Assembly: GCF_013155545.1 (NCBI RefSeq)
Contig: NZ_JABJVV010000009.1
Span: forward strand, 1 to 64,000
Direction: 5' to 3'
Length of the DNA stretch: 64,000 nucleotides
Source of the DNA: Caenimonas soli
GTDB taxonomy: Bacteria > Pseudomonadota > Gammaproteobacteria > Burkholderiales > Burkholderiaceae_C
The notes beneath the pieces are model-generated. The model worked only from the letters and a program-made list of their open reading frames with translations, made no database searches and was not told where the DNA came from. Shown piece after piece: positions 18,008 to 26,332 of this stretch. Made by a program: the position numbers and the translations under genes. Each line of letters starts with the position of its first letter. Positions within the stretch are counted from its first letter, which is position 1.

Positions 18008-18754
18008 TCAGGCTTGCAGTAGCGTGCCGCGTTCTGCCATCGGGTCCGCAATTCCAGCCACACGCAGGGTCCGCCAGAACGTTGCGAGGTTGCTGGAAAT
18101 GACGGGCTTTCCCCAGCGGGCTTCGAGCAGCGGGACGATCCGCAGGGTCGGCAGGTCCGTGCACGAAATGATCATTCCATCGGCGTCGTCCCGCCACGCA
18201 GCCAGACAGTGTTCCAGCACCTGCTCCTCAGGGACTCTCGCAATGTTGACGTACTCGTGAGGCCCCCCTGCGCCTATGCCGAGCCCGCGGATGTCGAGCA
18301 CCTTGATGCCGTACGCGCCCAGGTAATCCACTTCGTGGCGGTTCAGCGCGTCGTGATAGGGCGTGGCAACGGCAACGCGCTTCATGCCCAGCGCGCGCGC
18401 CGCGTGGACCAGGGCCGGCGCGGTGGCGACGCACGGGCACTTGGCGATCGCCTGCATGGCGTCGGTGAGGCTGTCCAGCGGCGACACCATCGATCCTGCC
18501 GTGCAGCCGTAAGCGATCGCGTCGGGCCCCGCCGCGGCGAGGTCGTTCACCGCTTTGCCGATGTCGGCCATCAGGGCCTGCTTGCCCTCGGCCGAGGTGG
18601 TGTCCGTGTGCAGCTTCATGCGGGTGACATGCAGTGTCACGCCCGCCAGTTCACGCAGCAGGATTTGCCACTCCGCTTCGTTCACCGTGTTGGTCGGCGG
18701 GACGATCAGCCCTAGCTTCGCGCGCTGACCATAGGTGGAATGGGGCCGCCCCAT
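18008..18754 (-). CDS. Asp/Glu racemase superfamily: maleate isomerase / arylmalonate decarboxylase-like
   Basis: 248 residues. It opens with LGLIVPPTNTVNEAEW, the substrate-binding P-x-N-x-x-x-E block of maleate cis-trans isomerases. Both catalytic cysteines are present, in AYGCTAGSMV (near residue 83) and IISCTDLPTL (near 198). Members isomerise maleate to fumarate or decarboxylate arylmalonates through cysteine chemistry without cofactors. The isochorismatase-like hydrolase gene sits 4 bp upstream. That pair mimics NicF-NicE of nicotinate catabolism (maleamate to maleate to fumarate), though no other nic genes are near. Last gene of a leftward run that starts at 20302. Confidence 0.88.
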   Translation of the reverse strand: MGRPHSTYGQRAKLGLIVPPTNTVNEAEWQILLRELAGVTLHVTRMKLHTDTTSAEGKQALMADIGKAVNDLAAAGPDAIAYGCTAGSMVSPLDSLTDAMQAIAKCPCVATAPALVHAARALGMKRVAVATPYHDALNRHEVDYLGAYGIKVLDIRGLGIGAGGPHEYVNIARVPEEQVLEHCLAAWRDDADGMIISCTDLPTLRIVPLLEARWGKPVISSNLATFWRTLRVAGIADPMAERGTLLQA

Positions 18755-18758
18755 GGCT

Positions 18759-19379
18759 TCAGTGTTTCGCCAGTAGCGAAAGCAGCTCGTCCCGCTTGAG
18801 CACGTCGGCGTACTTTTGCCGCATGTCGAACAGGTTCGCCTCGTGCGGCTCCAGTGCGCGGTCGCCCACGCAATCCTCGACCACCACGGTGCGGAAGTTG
18901 GACTGCATCGAATCGACCACGGTTGCCCGCACGCATCCGCTGGTGGTGCAGCCGACGATCACGGCCGTGTCCACGTCGCGCAGCCGGAGCCACTGCGCGA
19001 GGCCGGTGGCAAAGAACGCGGAGGCCGAGGTCTTGCGCAGCACCAGCTCGCCCGCGACGGGCCGCAGCTGCGGCACGATCTGCGAGATGGCCGCGGTCTC
19101 GGTGAGCCGGGCGAGGCTGGGCACCTTCATGCAGAACACGTTGGCATCCGAGCCGTCGTCAGCGAAGACGACACGCGTGTGCGCGACAGGCAGCCGTGCC
19201 GCCCGGAACGCAGCCAGCAACGGAACCGTGGCCTGTACGGCTTGCTCGATGTGCGGCCCGCCGAATTCGTCGACATCCACAAAACCATTCACGAAGTCGA
19301 CCAGCACCAGCCCGCAACGTCGCCCGATGCCCGACGCATTGCCAAAGTTCTGCCTGCGGTACACGTCTTCACGATTCAT
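18759..19379 (-). CDS. Isochorismatase-like cysteine hydrolase (carbamoylsarcosine/maleamate amidase type)
   Basis: 206 residues. It keeps the Asp-Lys-Cys triad of the family: Asp in LVLVDFVNGFVD, Lys in LVLRKTSASAFF and Cys in VGCTTSGCVRATVVDSMQ. The TTSGCVRATV block is characteristic of N-carbamoylsarcosine amidohydrolase and related amidases, not of isochorismatase proper, so it probably releases ammonia from an amide such as maleamate. The ATG at 19377-19379 overlaps the stop of the upstream gene (ATGA). An earlier alternative start would add 15 unlikely residues. Confidence 0.88.
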   Translation of the reverse strand: MNREDVYRRQNFGNASGIGRRCGLVLVDFVNGFVDVDEFGGPHIEQAVQATVPLLAAFRAARLPVAHTRVVFADDGSDANVFCMKVPSLARLTETAAISQIVPQLRPVAGELVLRKTSASAFFATGLAQWLRLRDVDTAVIVGCTTSGCVRATVVDSMQSNFRTVVVEDCVGDRALEPHEANLFDMRQKYADVLKRDELLSLLAKH

Positions 19380-20302
19380 GACTGTTCTTTCTCTGCGTGT
19401 TCGCGGTCGAATTCCTGGACCCAATCGAAACCGATGGCCTTGGAGAATGCATCGAAGTCATACAGCGGCTGCTGGATTCCCGCGCTCGATCGCTGCTGTT
19501 TGAGCGTGCCATAGACGGACTCCATCGCCGCAGCGGCGCCAAGGAAAGCGGTGGCCGGGAAAATGGCCAGACCAAAGCCCAGGCGTGCGAGTTCGTCGGC
19601 CGAAAGGATCGGTGTCCGCCCGCCCTCTACCATGTTGGCCACGAGCGGCAAGTCGAAGGCGGCGCCTATTTTTTCCATCTCCTCGATCGACTCCGGACTC
19701 TCGATGAAGAGCAGGTCGGCGCCGGCGCGGGCGTAAAGCTCGGCCCGGCGCATCGCCTCGTCGACGCCCAGCGTCGTGCGCGCATCGGTCCGCGCGATGA
19801 TCAGGAAGTTGGGGTCGTTGCGGGTTTCCACGGCCACCCGGATCTTTGCCGCCATGTCGGCAGCGGGCACGACGCGGCGGCCGGGCACGTGCCCGCATTT
19901 CTTGGGAAACTCCTGGTCTTCCAGCTGGATCGCAGAGGCGCCCGCCGCCTCGTAGCCGCGCACGGTATGCATGACATTCAGCAGCCCGCCGTATCCCGTG
20001 TCGCCGTCGCAGATCATGGGCGTGCTGGTGATTCGCGTGAACTGCGAGACGCGGTTCTGCATGTCGGTGTAACTCGCTATGCCCGCATCGGGCATTCCCA
20101 GGTAGGAAGCCACCGTGCCGTAGCCGGTCATGTACAGGGCTTCGAAGCCCATGCGGTCGGCGATTCGCGCCGAGATCATTTCAAACACACCCGGCGCGAC
20201 GACGAGCCGCCCCTTGCGGATCGACTGCCTCAGCTTCGCGCGCCGCTGTTCGCCGGTTTGCGTCGTGAAGCCGCTTGAAAGATCGGGTTCGTTGGAAGTC
20301 AT
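19376..20302 (-). CDS. Isocitrate lyase / PEP mutase family carboligase-lyase
   Basis: 308 residues, TIM barrel. The active-site loop is PKKCGHVPG, with the KKCGH signature of isocitrate, 2-methylisocitrate and dimethylmalate lyases. Metal-site acids are in ICDGDTGYGGLLNV and IQLEDQEFP, then IIARTDARTTLG. It cleaves a C-C bond in a 2-hydroxy (or 2-methyl-3-hydroxy) dicarboxylate, giving pyruvate, glyoxylate or similar. Oxaloacetate decarboxylase is another role in this family. First gene of the leftward 20302-18008 operon, facing the divergent SDR across an operator region. Confidence 0.88.
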   Translation of the reverse strand: MTSNEPDLSSGFTTQTGEQRRAKLRQSIRKGRLVVAPGVFEMISARIADRMGFEALYMTGYGTVASYLGMPDAGIASYTDMQNRVSQFTRITSTPMICDGDTGYGGLLNVMHTVRGYEAAGASAIQLEDQEFPKKCGHVPGRRVVPAADMAAKIRVAVETRNDPNFLIIARTDARTTLGVDEAMRRAELYARAGADLLFIESPESIEEMEKIGAAFDLPLVANMVEGGRTPILSADELARLGFGLAIFPATAFLGAAAAMESVYGTLKQQRSSAGIQQPLYDFDAFSKAIGFDWVQEFDREHAEKEQS

Positions 20303-20405
20303 GGAATGGTGTGCCGGAAAGAGTCTTCAACTGTACACAATTGGGCCATCGTGAGCAACTTGTTCGGCCCTCGTCTCCAATGTAACCAGAGAGTGCATTT
20401 GGAGT

Positions 20406-20415
20406 TGTCCGTACC
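20406..20415. promoter_or_regulatory. GntR-type operator (9/10 match) between the 20302 and 20456 genes
   Basis: TGTCCGTACC at 20406-20415 matches nine of ten positions of the TGTNCGKACA element shared by seven other sites. It lies upstream of the SDR gene; a -10-like TACAAT follows at 20424-20429 with a loose TTGGAG (20399-20404). The 153 bp gap would serve both divergent genes. Confidence 0.5.
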
Positions 20416-20455
20416 CATTTGAATACAATGAGCCTTTCACCACGGAGACCAAGAA

Positions 20456-21256
20456 ATGGACCTTCAACTCAAGGGCAAGCACGTCCTCATCACCGGTGGC
20501 AGCAAGGGCATCGGACTCGCCTGCGCGCGGATTTTCCTGGACGAAGGCGCCAGGGTCAGCCTGGTTGCGCGAAACGAGGCCACGTTGCGCGATGGGGCTC
20601 GTTCGCTGGAGCAGGCGAGCTCCGGCAACGCCGGCCGGGTCGCCACTTTCCCCGCCGACTTGCAGGATGCCAAGGCCGCGCTTGCCGCATTGGATGCCGC
20701 TGAAGCGGCCGGGGGAGCGATCGATATCCTGGTGAACAGCGCCGGCGCTGCCGCCATGACGCCGCCCGATGATCTGGAAGCGCAGTCCTGGCACAACGCG
20801 ATGAATGCCAAGTATTTCACCTACATCCATGTCATGAGCCCGCTGATCAAGCGAATGGGCCAGCGCGGCAAAGGCGCCATCGTCAACGTGATCGGGGCCG
20901 GCGGCAAGGTTGCGGGGCCGAGCCACCTGCCCGGTGGTGCGGCGAACGCCGCCCTCATGCTCGTCACGGCCGGGCTGGCCGCCGCGTACGGCCCCAAGGG
21001 CGTGCGCGTGAACGCCGTCAACCCGGGAATGACATTGACGGACCGGCTCAAGGTGGGCATCGCGGCCGGAGCCAAGATGTCCAACATATCCGAAGAAGAG
21101 GCGCTCAAGCGCGCCAATGAGCGTGTGCCACTGGGCCGTCTTGCCAAGCCGGAAGAAGTCGCCAATGCCGTGGCGTTCCTCGCCTCCGACAAGGCCAGCT
21201 ACGTGACGGGCGCCATCCTGTCGATGGACGGGGCCGTCACACCCATGGTCGTCTAG
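20456..21256 (+). CDS. SDR-fold protein lacking the YxxxK catalytic pair
   Basis: 266 residues with an intact NAD(P) site (VLITGGSKGIGLACARIF) and the NSAGAA motif. Where other SDRs have Tyr-x3-Lys, this one reads LPGGAANAALM near residues 160-170, so both the catalytic Tyr and Lys are gone. The C-terminal GAILSMDGAVTPMVV is normal. It may be a substrate-binding or regulatory protein, or use different chemistry; a conventional dehydrogenase reaction should not be assumed. GGAGA precedes the ATG. It runs alone rightward and overlaps the convergent CoA-transferase by 4 bp. Confidence 0.85.
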   Translation: MDLQLKGKHVLITGGSKGIGLACARIFLDEGARVSLVARNEATLRDGARSLEQASSGNAGRVATFPADLQDAKAALAALDAAEAAGGAIDILVNSAGAAAMTPPDDLEAQSWHNAMNAKYFTYIHVMSPLIKRMGQRGKGAIVNVIGAGGKVAGPSHLPGGAANAALMLVTAGLAAAYGPKGVRVNAVNPGMTLTDRLKVGIAAGAKMSNISEEEALKRANERVPLGRLAKPEEVANAVAFLASDKASYVTGAILSMDGAVTPMVV

Positions 21257-22419
21257 GCGCCACGAATCGCCTCGATCTCCGCGGGCGAGTAACCGGCTTG
21301 CGCCAGTACTTCCTGGGTGTGCTCGCCCAGGGCCGGCGCGCCGGCAACTAGCCGGCCCGGCTCGGCCGCGAACTTGATGGGGATGCCCAGGACTGTCGAT
21401 CGCGCGGCCGGGTTGTCGCCGGGCTTGAACTCGACACGCATCTCGCGGTGGGCCAGCTGCGGGCTTTGCAAGGCTTCGTGCAGATCCTTCACCGGCGCCC
21501 AGCAGACATCCAGCGGCGCAAGGAACTTCTCCCAGTACGCCAGCGGTTCGCGAGCGAAAGTCTGCGCCAGGAACTCCTTGACCGGCAGCTGGCCAGGCCC
21601 AGGCGGCAGCACGCACAACTCTGCCAGATCGGAGCGGCCCAGCGCGCCCAACAGGTTCCTGGCAAATTTGATCTCCGACCCGCCGAGCGTGATCGAGCGT
21701 CCGTCCGCGCACCGGTAGATGTTGTAGAAAGCGTTGCCGCCGAAGGAGCGCTCGTTGCGCGGAACCAGGGGCCGGTCCTCAGCGAACACCGGGCCAACGA
21801 CGTTGACGAGCCAGCTCACCAGGCTGTCCTGCATCGAGATGTCGATGTAGTCGCCCACGCCGGTCGTGGCGCGGCGCAGGAGCGCCATCAGCACCCCGTT
21901 CATGGCCATCAGCGAGGCCGCCATGTCGGCGGCGGGCAGGCAGGGCATGACCGGCTGGCCGTCGGCGCCGAGGTTCAGGCTGAGCAGACCGCTCTCGGCC
22001 TCGATGCTGATGTCGTGGGCCGGACGCTTCGCGTAGGGCCCCGTCTGGCCGAAGGCCGCGATCGAGCAGTAGACGATACCGCGGTTGATCGCCTTGACCT
22101 GTGCGTAGCCGATACCGAGGCGGTCCACCACGCCGGGCCTGAAGGCCTCGACGATAACGTCCGCATCGCGCGCCAGCCGCATGAAGGCTTCAAGCGCGGC
22201 CGGCTGTTTCAGGTCGAGCACGACACTGCGCTTGCCACGGTGCGTGTTGCGAAACCACACGCTCTCGCCGTCCTGCACCGCGCCGATGTGGCGCGTCGGC
22301 TCGCCCGCGGGAGCTTCGATGCGGATGACGTCAGCGCCATGATCCGCCATCATCATCGTGAAGTGCGGTCCCGGCAGGAACTGCGACAGGTCGAGCACCT
22401 TGAGGCCTTCGAGCTTCAT
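21253..22419 (-). CDS. Family III CoA-transferase (CaiB/BaiF)
   Basis: 388 residues, starting MKLEGLKVLDLSQFLPGPHF. The active-site Asp is in RPAHDISIEAESGLLSL after FGQTGPYAK. GVGDYIDISMQDSLVSW is also a conserved block. The start ATG overlaps the stop of the CoA-transferase gene upstream by 4 bp. It is the last of six tightly packed leftward genes from 26248 (lyase, MaoC, acyl-CoA dehydrogenase, two CoA-transferases). Two different family III enzymes in tandem could form a heteromer, as known for some succinyl-CoA-dependent dicarboxylate activators, or serve two acids. Confidence 0.9.
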   Translation of the reverse strand: MKLEGLKVLDLSQFLPGPHFTMMMADHGADVIRIEAPAGEPTRHIGAVQDGESVWFRNTHRGKRSVVLDLKQPAALEAFMRLARDADVIVEAFRPGVVDRLGIGYAQVKAINRGIVYCSIAAFGQTGPYAKRPAHDISIEAESGLLSLNLGADGQPVMPCLPAADMAASLMAMNGVLMALLRRATTGVGDYIDISMQDSLVSWLVNVVGPVFAEDRPLVPRNERSFGGNAFYNIYRCADGRSITLGGSEIKFARNLLGALGRSDLAELCVLPPGPGQLPVKEFLAQTFAREPLAYWEKFLAPLDVCWAPVKDLHEALQSPQLAHREMRVEFKPGDNPAARSTVLGIPIKFAAEPGRLVAGAPALGEHTQEVLAQAGYSPAEIEAIRGA

Positions 22420-23627
22420 CCGATCACCTTCTTTTCTCGTAATTCGGCCAGCTCCGTTTCGGAGTAGCCCGCTTCCCGCAGCAGGTCGACGGTGTCGCCG
22501 CCCAACGGCGAGCAGACTTTCGCCGGCGGCCGCTCGCCATCGAGCTTGACCGGGCTGGCCACCAGCCTGAGCCCCGCTTCGGCGGGATGGGGCACCGTCT
22601 GGACCATGCCGACCGAGGCCACGTAGGGATTGTCCAGCGCATGCGGCAGGTCCAGCACGGGCGCCACAGGTAATTTGCCGGCCAGGCGCGTCATCCACTC
22701 CTGGGTGGACGCGGACTGGAATGCGGCGTCGAGCATCGCGCTCAGCGCCTCGCGATGTTCGCGGCGCGCCGCAGCCGTGAGGAAGTGCGGGTCCTGCAGC
22801 AGCTCCGACCGGCCGATGCCATGCGCCAGCGCTTCCCAGAATTTCTGCGTCATGCACATGACGAACATCCATCCGTCCTGCGACTTGACCAGCTGGCAAG
22901 GAACCGCGGACGGATGCGCCGAACGGGGCATGCGCTGGACGACATGGCCCGCATTCAGATACCAGGCGGCCGGATAAGTGAGCTGCGCCAGCGCGACGTC
23001 AAAAAGACTCACGTCCACGTCCGCGCCGCGGCCGGTGCGATGCGCGCCCAGCACAGCGGCCAACAGCGCCATCGCCGTGGTCATGCCGGTCATGTAGTCC
23101 ACGATGCTCAGGCCCATGCGCGCGGGTGGTCCGTCGGGTTCGCCGGTGAGATGCAGGTACCCGACTTCGGCCTGCATCAGGTAGTCATAACCCGGCCAGC
23201 TGGCGCGCTCGTTGTCGCGGCCATACGCCGACAAGTGAACGCAGACCAGCGACTTGCGCACCGTTTTCAGGGACTCGTACGTCAGCCCCAGCCTGGCCGG
23301 CTGATCGCCGCGCAGGTTGTTCATCACCGCATCCGAGGTGGCGGCGAGCTTGCGAAACACGGCCTGGCCTTCGGCGCTCTTCAGGTCCAGGGCCAGGCTC
23401 TTCTTGTTGCGGTTGAAACTCTGGAAGAACTGGCTGTCGGGCGAGCCGCCGGCGCCTTCCAGGAAAAAAGGCCCGGTCGCCCGAGAAACGTCGCCACCTT
23501 CGCGCGGGTTCTCGATCTTGATCACCTCGGCGCCAAGGTCGGCCAGCATCATGGAACCGAAAGGTCCCGCGCCGTATTGCTCGGCGCTGAGTACGCGCAC
23601 GCCCTGCAGCGGCAGTTGTTTGCTCAT
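22416..23627 (-). CDS. Family III CoA-transferase (CaiB/BaiF), tandem partner
   Basis: 403 residues. The N-terminus LQGVRVLSAEQYGAGPFGSM and the late block GRGADVDVSLFDVALAQLTY are family hallmarks; the candidate catalytic Asp is in WPGYDYLMQAEVGYLHL. The start at 23627 is chosen for its match to the family N-terminus. It lies 5 bp after the acyl-CoA dehydrogenase and overlaps the next CoA-transferase by 4 bp. It is clearly divergent from its neighbour, so not a recent duplication. It probably loads CoA from succinyl-CoA or acetyl-CoA onto the acid handled by this operon. Confidence 0.9.
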   Translation of the reverse strand: MSKQLPLQGVRVLSAEQYGAGPFGSMMLADLGAEVIKIENPREGGDVSRATGPFFLEGAGGSPDSQFFQSFNRNKKSLALDLKSAEGQAVFRKLAATSDAVMNNLRGDQPARLGLTYESLKTVRKSLVCVHLSAYGRDNERASWPGYDYLMQAEVGYLHLTGEPDGPPARMGLSIVDYMTGMTTAMALLAAVLGAHRTGRGADVDVSLFDVALAQLTYPAAWYLNAGHVVQRMPRSAHPSAVPCQLVKSQDGWMFVMCMTQKFWEALAHGIGRSELLQDPHFLTAAARREHREALSAMLDAAFQSASTQEWMTRLAGKLPVAPVLDLPHALDNPYVASVGMVQTVPHPAEAGLRLVASPVKLDGERPPAKVCSPLGGDTVDLLREAGYSETELAELREKKVIG

Positions 23628-23632
23628 GGGTT

Positions 23633-24796
23633 TCAGATCCTGTGGCGCTCGATCAATTGCTTGGCGATCACCGTGCGCAGTATTTCGTTGCTGCCTTCCC
23701 CAATGCACATCAGCATGCAGTCGCGGTAGTAGCGCTCGATGTCGTACTCCACGGAGTAGCTGTAGCCGCCGAAGATCCGCATGCCTTCCTGGGCGCAGAA
23801 CACGCCGGCTTCCGAACCCGCGAGCTTGGCCATGGCTGCCTCGAGGTCGCAGCGGATGCCCGCGTCGTACTTGCGCGCGGCCTGTTCGATCAGGCGCTTG
23901 GCGCCCTCGACCTGGGTGGCCATGTCGGCCAGCTTGAGCTGGATGGCCTGGTGGTTCCAGATTGGCTTGCCGAACGCGCTTCGCTCCTGCGCATAGCGAA
24001 GCGAGTGCTTGAGCGCGCCCTCGCCGATGCCGGCGCCGCGCGCCGCCACATTGATGCGCCCCAGTTCCAGCCCGCCCGCCGTCTGGATGAAGCCGCGGCC
24101 TTCCTCGCCACCCAGCAGGTTTTCCTTGGGCACGCGGTAATTGTCGAAAGACAGCTCGCAGGTGTCGATCGCGCGATAGCCCATCTTCTTGAGCTTGCCG
24201 GCGACGACGAATCCCGGCCCCTTCTCGGCGATCAGCATGCTCATGCCCTTGTGGCGCGGCTGTGCCTGCGGGTCCGTCTTGACCAGGAGCAAGGTGCCGT
24301 TGCCATGCAGGCTGTTGGTGATCCAGGTCTTGCTGCCATTGACGACGTAGTGGTCGCCCTCGAGCTTCGCCGTGGTGCGGATCGCTTGCAGGTCGGAGCC
24401 GGCATTCGGCTCGGTCAGCCCCAGGCTACCGCGAAACTCCCCTGTCGCCATCAGCGGCAGGTACTTGCGCTTCTGCGCTTCGGTGCCGGAACGCTCGATG
24501 GCGGAAGCCATGATGAGGTGGGAGTTGAAGATGCCCGAGGGCGCCATCCAGATCGAAGCGACCTTCATCACGATCTGCGCGTAGGTCCAGGAGGAGAGGC
24601 CGAGGCCGCCGTACTCCTGCGAGATGGTCGCCCCGAAGAGGCCCAGCTCCTTCATCTGTTCCACCACTTCGGCGGGGTATTCGTCGGCCAGGTCGAATTT
24701 GCGCGCCACGGGCCGCAGTTCCTTCTCGGCCCACACCTCCACCGCATCGACAATTGCCCGCTCGTCGGAATCAGTCTGGCTCGTGTTCGTGTTCAT
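23633..24796 (-). CDS. Acyl-CoA dehydrogenase
   Basis: 387 residues, FAD flavoenzyme that introduces a 2,3-double bond into an acyl-CoA and passes electrons to ETF. N-terminal helical domain to about residue 115, then the FAD block LGLTEPNAGSDLQAIRTTA and the beta domain with SKTWITNSLHGN. The C-terminal helical domain ends with FGGYSYSVEYDIERYYRD and the catalytic-Glu block CIGEGSNEILR. Length and motifs are full and intact. It sits between the MaoC hydratase and the CoA-transferases, so oxidation followed by hydration of the same CoA ester is likely. Confidence 0.93.
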   Translation of the reverse strand: MNTNTSQTDSDERAIVDAVEVWAEKELRPVARKFDLADEYPAEVVEQMKELGLFGATISQEYGGLGLSSWTYAQIVMKVASIWMAPSGIFNSHLIMASAIERSGTEAQKRKYLPLMATGEFRGSLGLTEPNAGSDLQAIRTTAKLEGDHYVVNGSKTWITNSLHGNGTLLLVKTDPQAQPRHKGMSMLIAEKGPGFVVAGKLKKMGYRAIDTCELSFDNYRVPKENLLGGEEGRGFIQTAGGLELGRINVAARGAGIGEGALKHSLRYAQERSAFGKPIWNHQAIQLKLADMATQVEGAKRLIEQAARKYDAGIRCDLEAAMAKLAGSEAGVFCAQEGMRIFGGYSYSVEYDIERYYRDCMLMCIGEGSNEILRTVIAKQLIERHRI

Positions 24797-24808
24797 GGCG
24801 GCTCCGGC

Positions 24809-25327
24809 TCAGTAATTGACCTTGTCTTCCACGCTATGGCCCGTTTTGGCAATGAGCATGGTGCGGGTGAACGTGCAGACCACGGTGCCGTCCTGGTTCT
24901 TTCCGATGGTCTTCACCGACACGATGCCCGCGCCGGGGCGGGAAGCCGACTCGCGCTTTTCCAGCACTTCGCTTTCGGCGTAAAGCGTGTCGCCCGCGTA
25001 GACAGGATGCACCAGCTTGATGTCGCTCCAGCCGAGATTGGCCACGGCCTTCTGGCTCACGTCGGACACGCTCATCCCGACCATCAGGGCCACCGTGAAG
25101 GGGCTGCAGATGATGCACTTGCCGAACTCGCTGGCCTTGGCATATTCCTCGTCGAAATGCATGGGGTGCGTGTTCATCGTGAGCAGCGTGAACCAGATGT
25201 TCTCCGTCTGCGTCACGGTGCGGCCGGGCCGGTGCTCGTAGATGTCACCGACCTTGAAGTCCTCGTAGTGGCGCCCAAAGGTTTCGCGGTATCGGTTCTC
25301 GCCTGTTTTCTTCGCTGTTTGCACCAT
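24809..25327 (-). CDS. MaoC family enoyl-CoA hydratase
   Basis: 172 residues, single hot-dog domain. The hydratase signature is weak-looking but present: LTMNTHPMHFDEEYAKASEF (N-x2-H region) near residues 48-68, then CIICSPFTVALMVGMSV. Size and neighbours match hydratases acting on dicarboxylyl-CoA esters such as mesaconyl- or itaconyl-CoA, but the sequence alone does not decide. The ATG follows AAGGA at good spacing. It lies 24 bp after the CitE-type lyase gene, and hydration followed by retro-aldol cleavage is the expected order. Confidence 0.88.
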   Translation of the reverse strand: MVQTAKKTGENRYRETFGRHYEDFKVGDIYEHRPGRTVTQTENIWFTLLTMNTHPMHFDEEYAKASEFGKCIICSPFTVALMVGMSVSDVSQKAVANLGWSDIKLVHPVYAGDTLYAESEVLEKRESASRPGAGIVSVKTIGKNQDGTVVCTFTRTMLIAKTGHSVEDKVNY

Positions 25328-25351
25328 GGTGTGATTCCTTTGGAAATTGAA

Positions 25352-26248
25352 TTAGGCGTTTAGCGCCGGGGGGTCGCCGGCCTTCGTCGCGTCATCGGCA
25401 ATCTGCACGATGCGCCGGGCTTTCATCAGCACGGGGGCGTCCACCATCTTTCCCTGGAAAAGGAAGGCGCCGGCCGCCATTGCTGTGGACTCTCGCGTCG
25501 CGTTGGCGTCGAGCAGGGCGCGGGCCCACACCACCTCGGCGGGGTCCGGCTCGAAGGCGGAATGAATGGTGGAGATTTGCCGCGGATGAATCGCGGCCTT
25601 GCAGGTGAATCCCAGGCGCCGCACGGCCCGCGTTTCGGCGGCCAGGGCCGGCAGGTCGTCCAGGTCCAGGTGAGGCACGTCCCAGGCCTGCAGACCCGCG
25701 GATCGGGCGGCATTGACCAGCCGCCCGCGCGCGCTCAACAAGCCGTCCCAATCGAAGGCGGCGCCCAGTTCGACGGAAAGGTCGGCGCCACCGAGCATCA
25801 GCGCGGCGAGCTTCGGCGCGCCGTTCCTCGCAGCCGCAGCCATGGCCGCGGCGTTTTCCACGCCCAGCGGCGTTTCGACGAGCGCCACCAGCGACCGGAA
25901 CGAGTCGGGTGCCCAGCAGTGGATGAGGCTCAGGTCCTGTGCGTGTTCGACCTTGGGCAGGACCAGGCAATCGAGGACGGCGCCGGATTCGATCAGGGCC
26001 ATCACATCCGCAAGCCCTTCGCGGGTACGCAGGCCGTTGAGCCGCAATGCCAGCCGTGCCGCCTCTTGCGAGCGGCCGCGCTGGGCCGCGAACGCGAGGG
26101 CTTCGCGGCGCGCTTCGGATTTGTGCGCGGGGTGGACGGCGTCTTCCAGGTCGATGCAGACCAGGTCGGCGCCGGCTGCAAGAGCTTTGGCAAAACGATC
26201 CGGCTTCTCGCCGGATACGAACAACATGGAGCGGGGTTCGTGAAACAT
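25352..26248 (-). CDS. CoA ester lyase of the HpcH/HpaI-CitE family
   Basis: 298 residues, TIM barrel. It opens PRSMLFVSGEKPDRFAKAL, with LVCIDLEDAVHPAHKSEAR holding the metal-binding acids. Arg and Glu follow in LALRLNGLRT and LVALVETPLGVENAAAM, and FTCKAAIHPRQISTIHSAF closes the active site. Relatives cleave citramalyl-CoA, malyl-CoA or beta-methylmalyl-CoA to acetyl- or propionyl-CoA plus pyruvate or glyoxylate. First gene of the leftward operon. The promoter upstream is -35 TTGACG, 17 bp, -10 TATACT, with a GntR-type operator at the start site. No clear ribosome site. Confidence 0.9.
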   Translation of the reverse strand: MFHEPRSMLFVSGEKPDRFAKALAAGADLVCIDLEDAVHPAHKSEARREALAFAAQRGRSQEAARLALRLNGLRTREGLADVMALIESGAVLDCLVLPKVEHAQDLSLIHCWAPDSFRSLVALVETPLGVENAAAMAAAARNGAPKLAALMLGGADLSVELGAAFDWDGLLSARGRLVNAARSAGLQAWDVPHLDLDDLPALAAETRAVRRLGFTCKAAIHPRQISTIHSAFEPDPAEVVWARALLDANATRESTAMAAGAFLFQGKMVDAPVLMKARRIVQIADDATKAGDPPALNA

Positions 26249-26263
26249 TCAGGAGCTAAAATA

Positions 26264-26302
26264 TGTCCGGACAAGTATATTTTTTCCAGGCGCGCCCGTC
26301 AA
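26264..26302 (-). promoter_or_regulatory. Promoter and GntR-type operator of the lyase operon
   Basis: Leftward promoter: -35 at 26297-26302 (TTGACG on the minus strand), 17 bp spacer, -10 at 26274-26279 (TATACT on the minus strand). The perfect 10 bp palindrome TGTCCGGACA (26264-26273) begins 1 bp past the -10 and covers the expected start site, an ideal place for repression. Confidence 0.7.
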
Positions 26303-26332
26303 GGACTGGCCGCCGCTTCCGGAAGGTAAAAG

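Noticed and set aside
20332..20341. TGTACACAAT as a further GntR operator
   Set aside because: Only about six of ten positions match and the half-site spacing is wrong.
23642..25363. 573-codon plus-strand frame opposite the acyl-CoA dehydrogenase and MaoC genes
   Set aside because: Antisense to two clear enzymes; composition is typical of a mirror frame and it has no domain.
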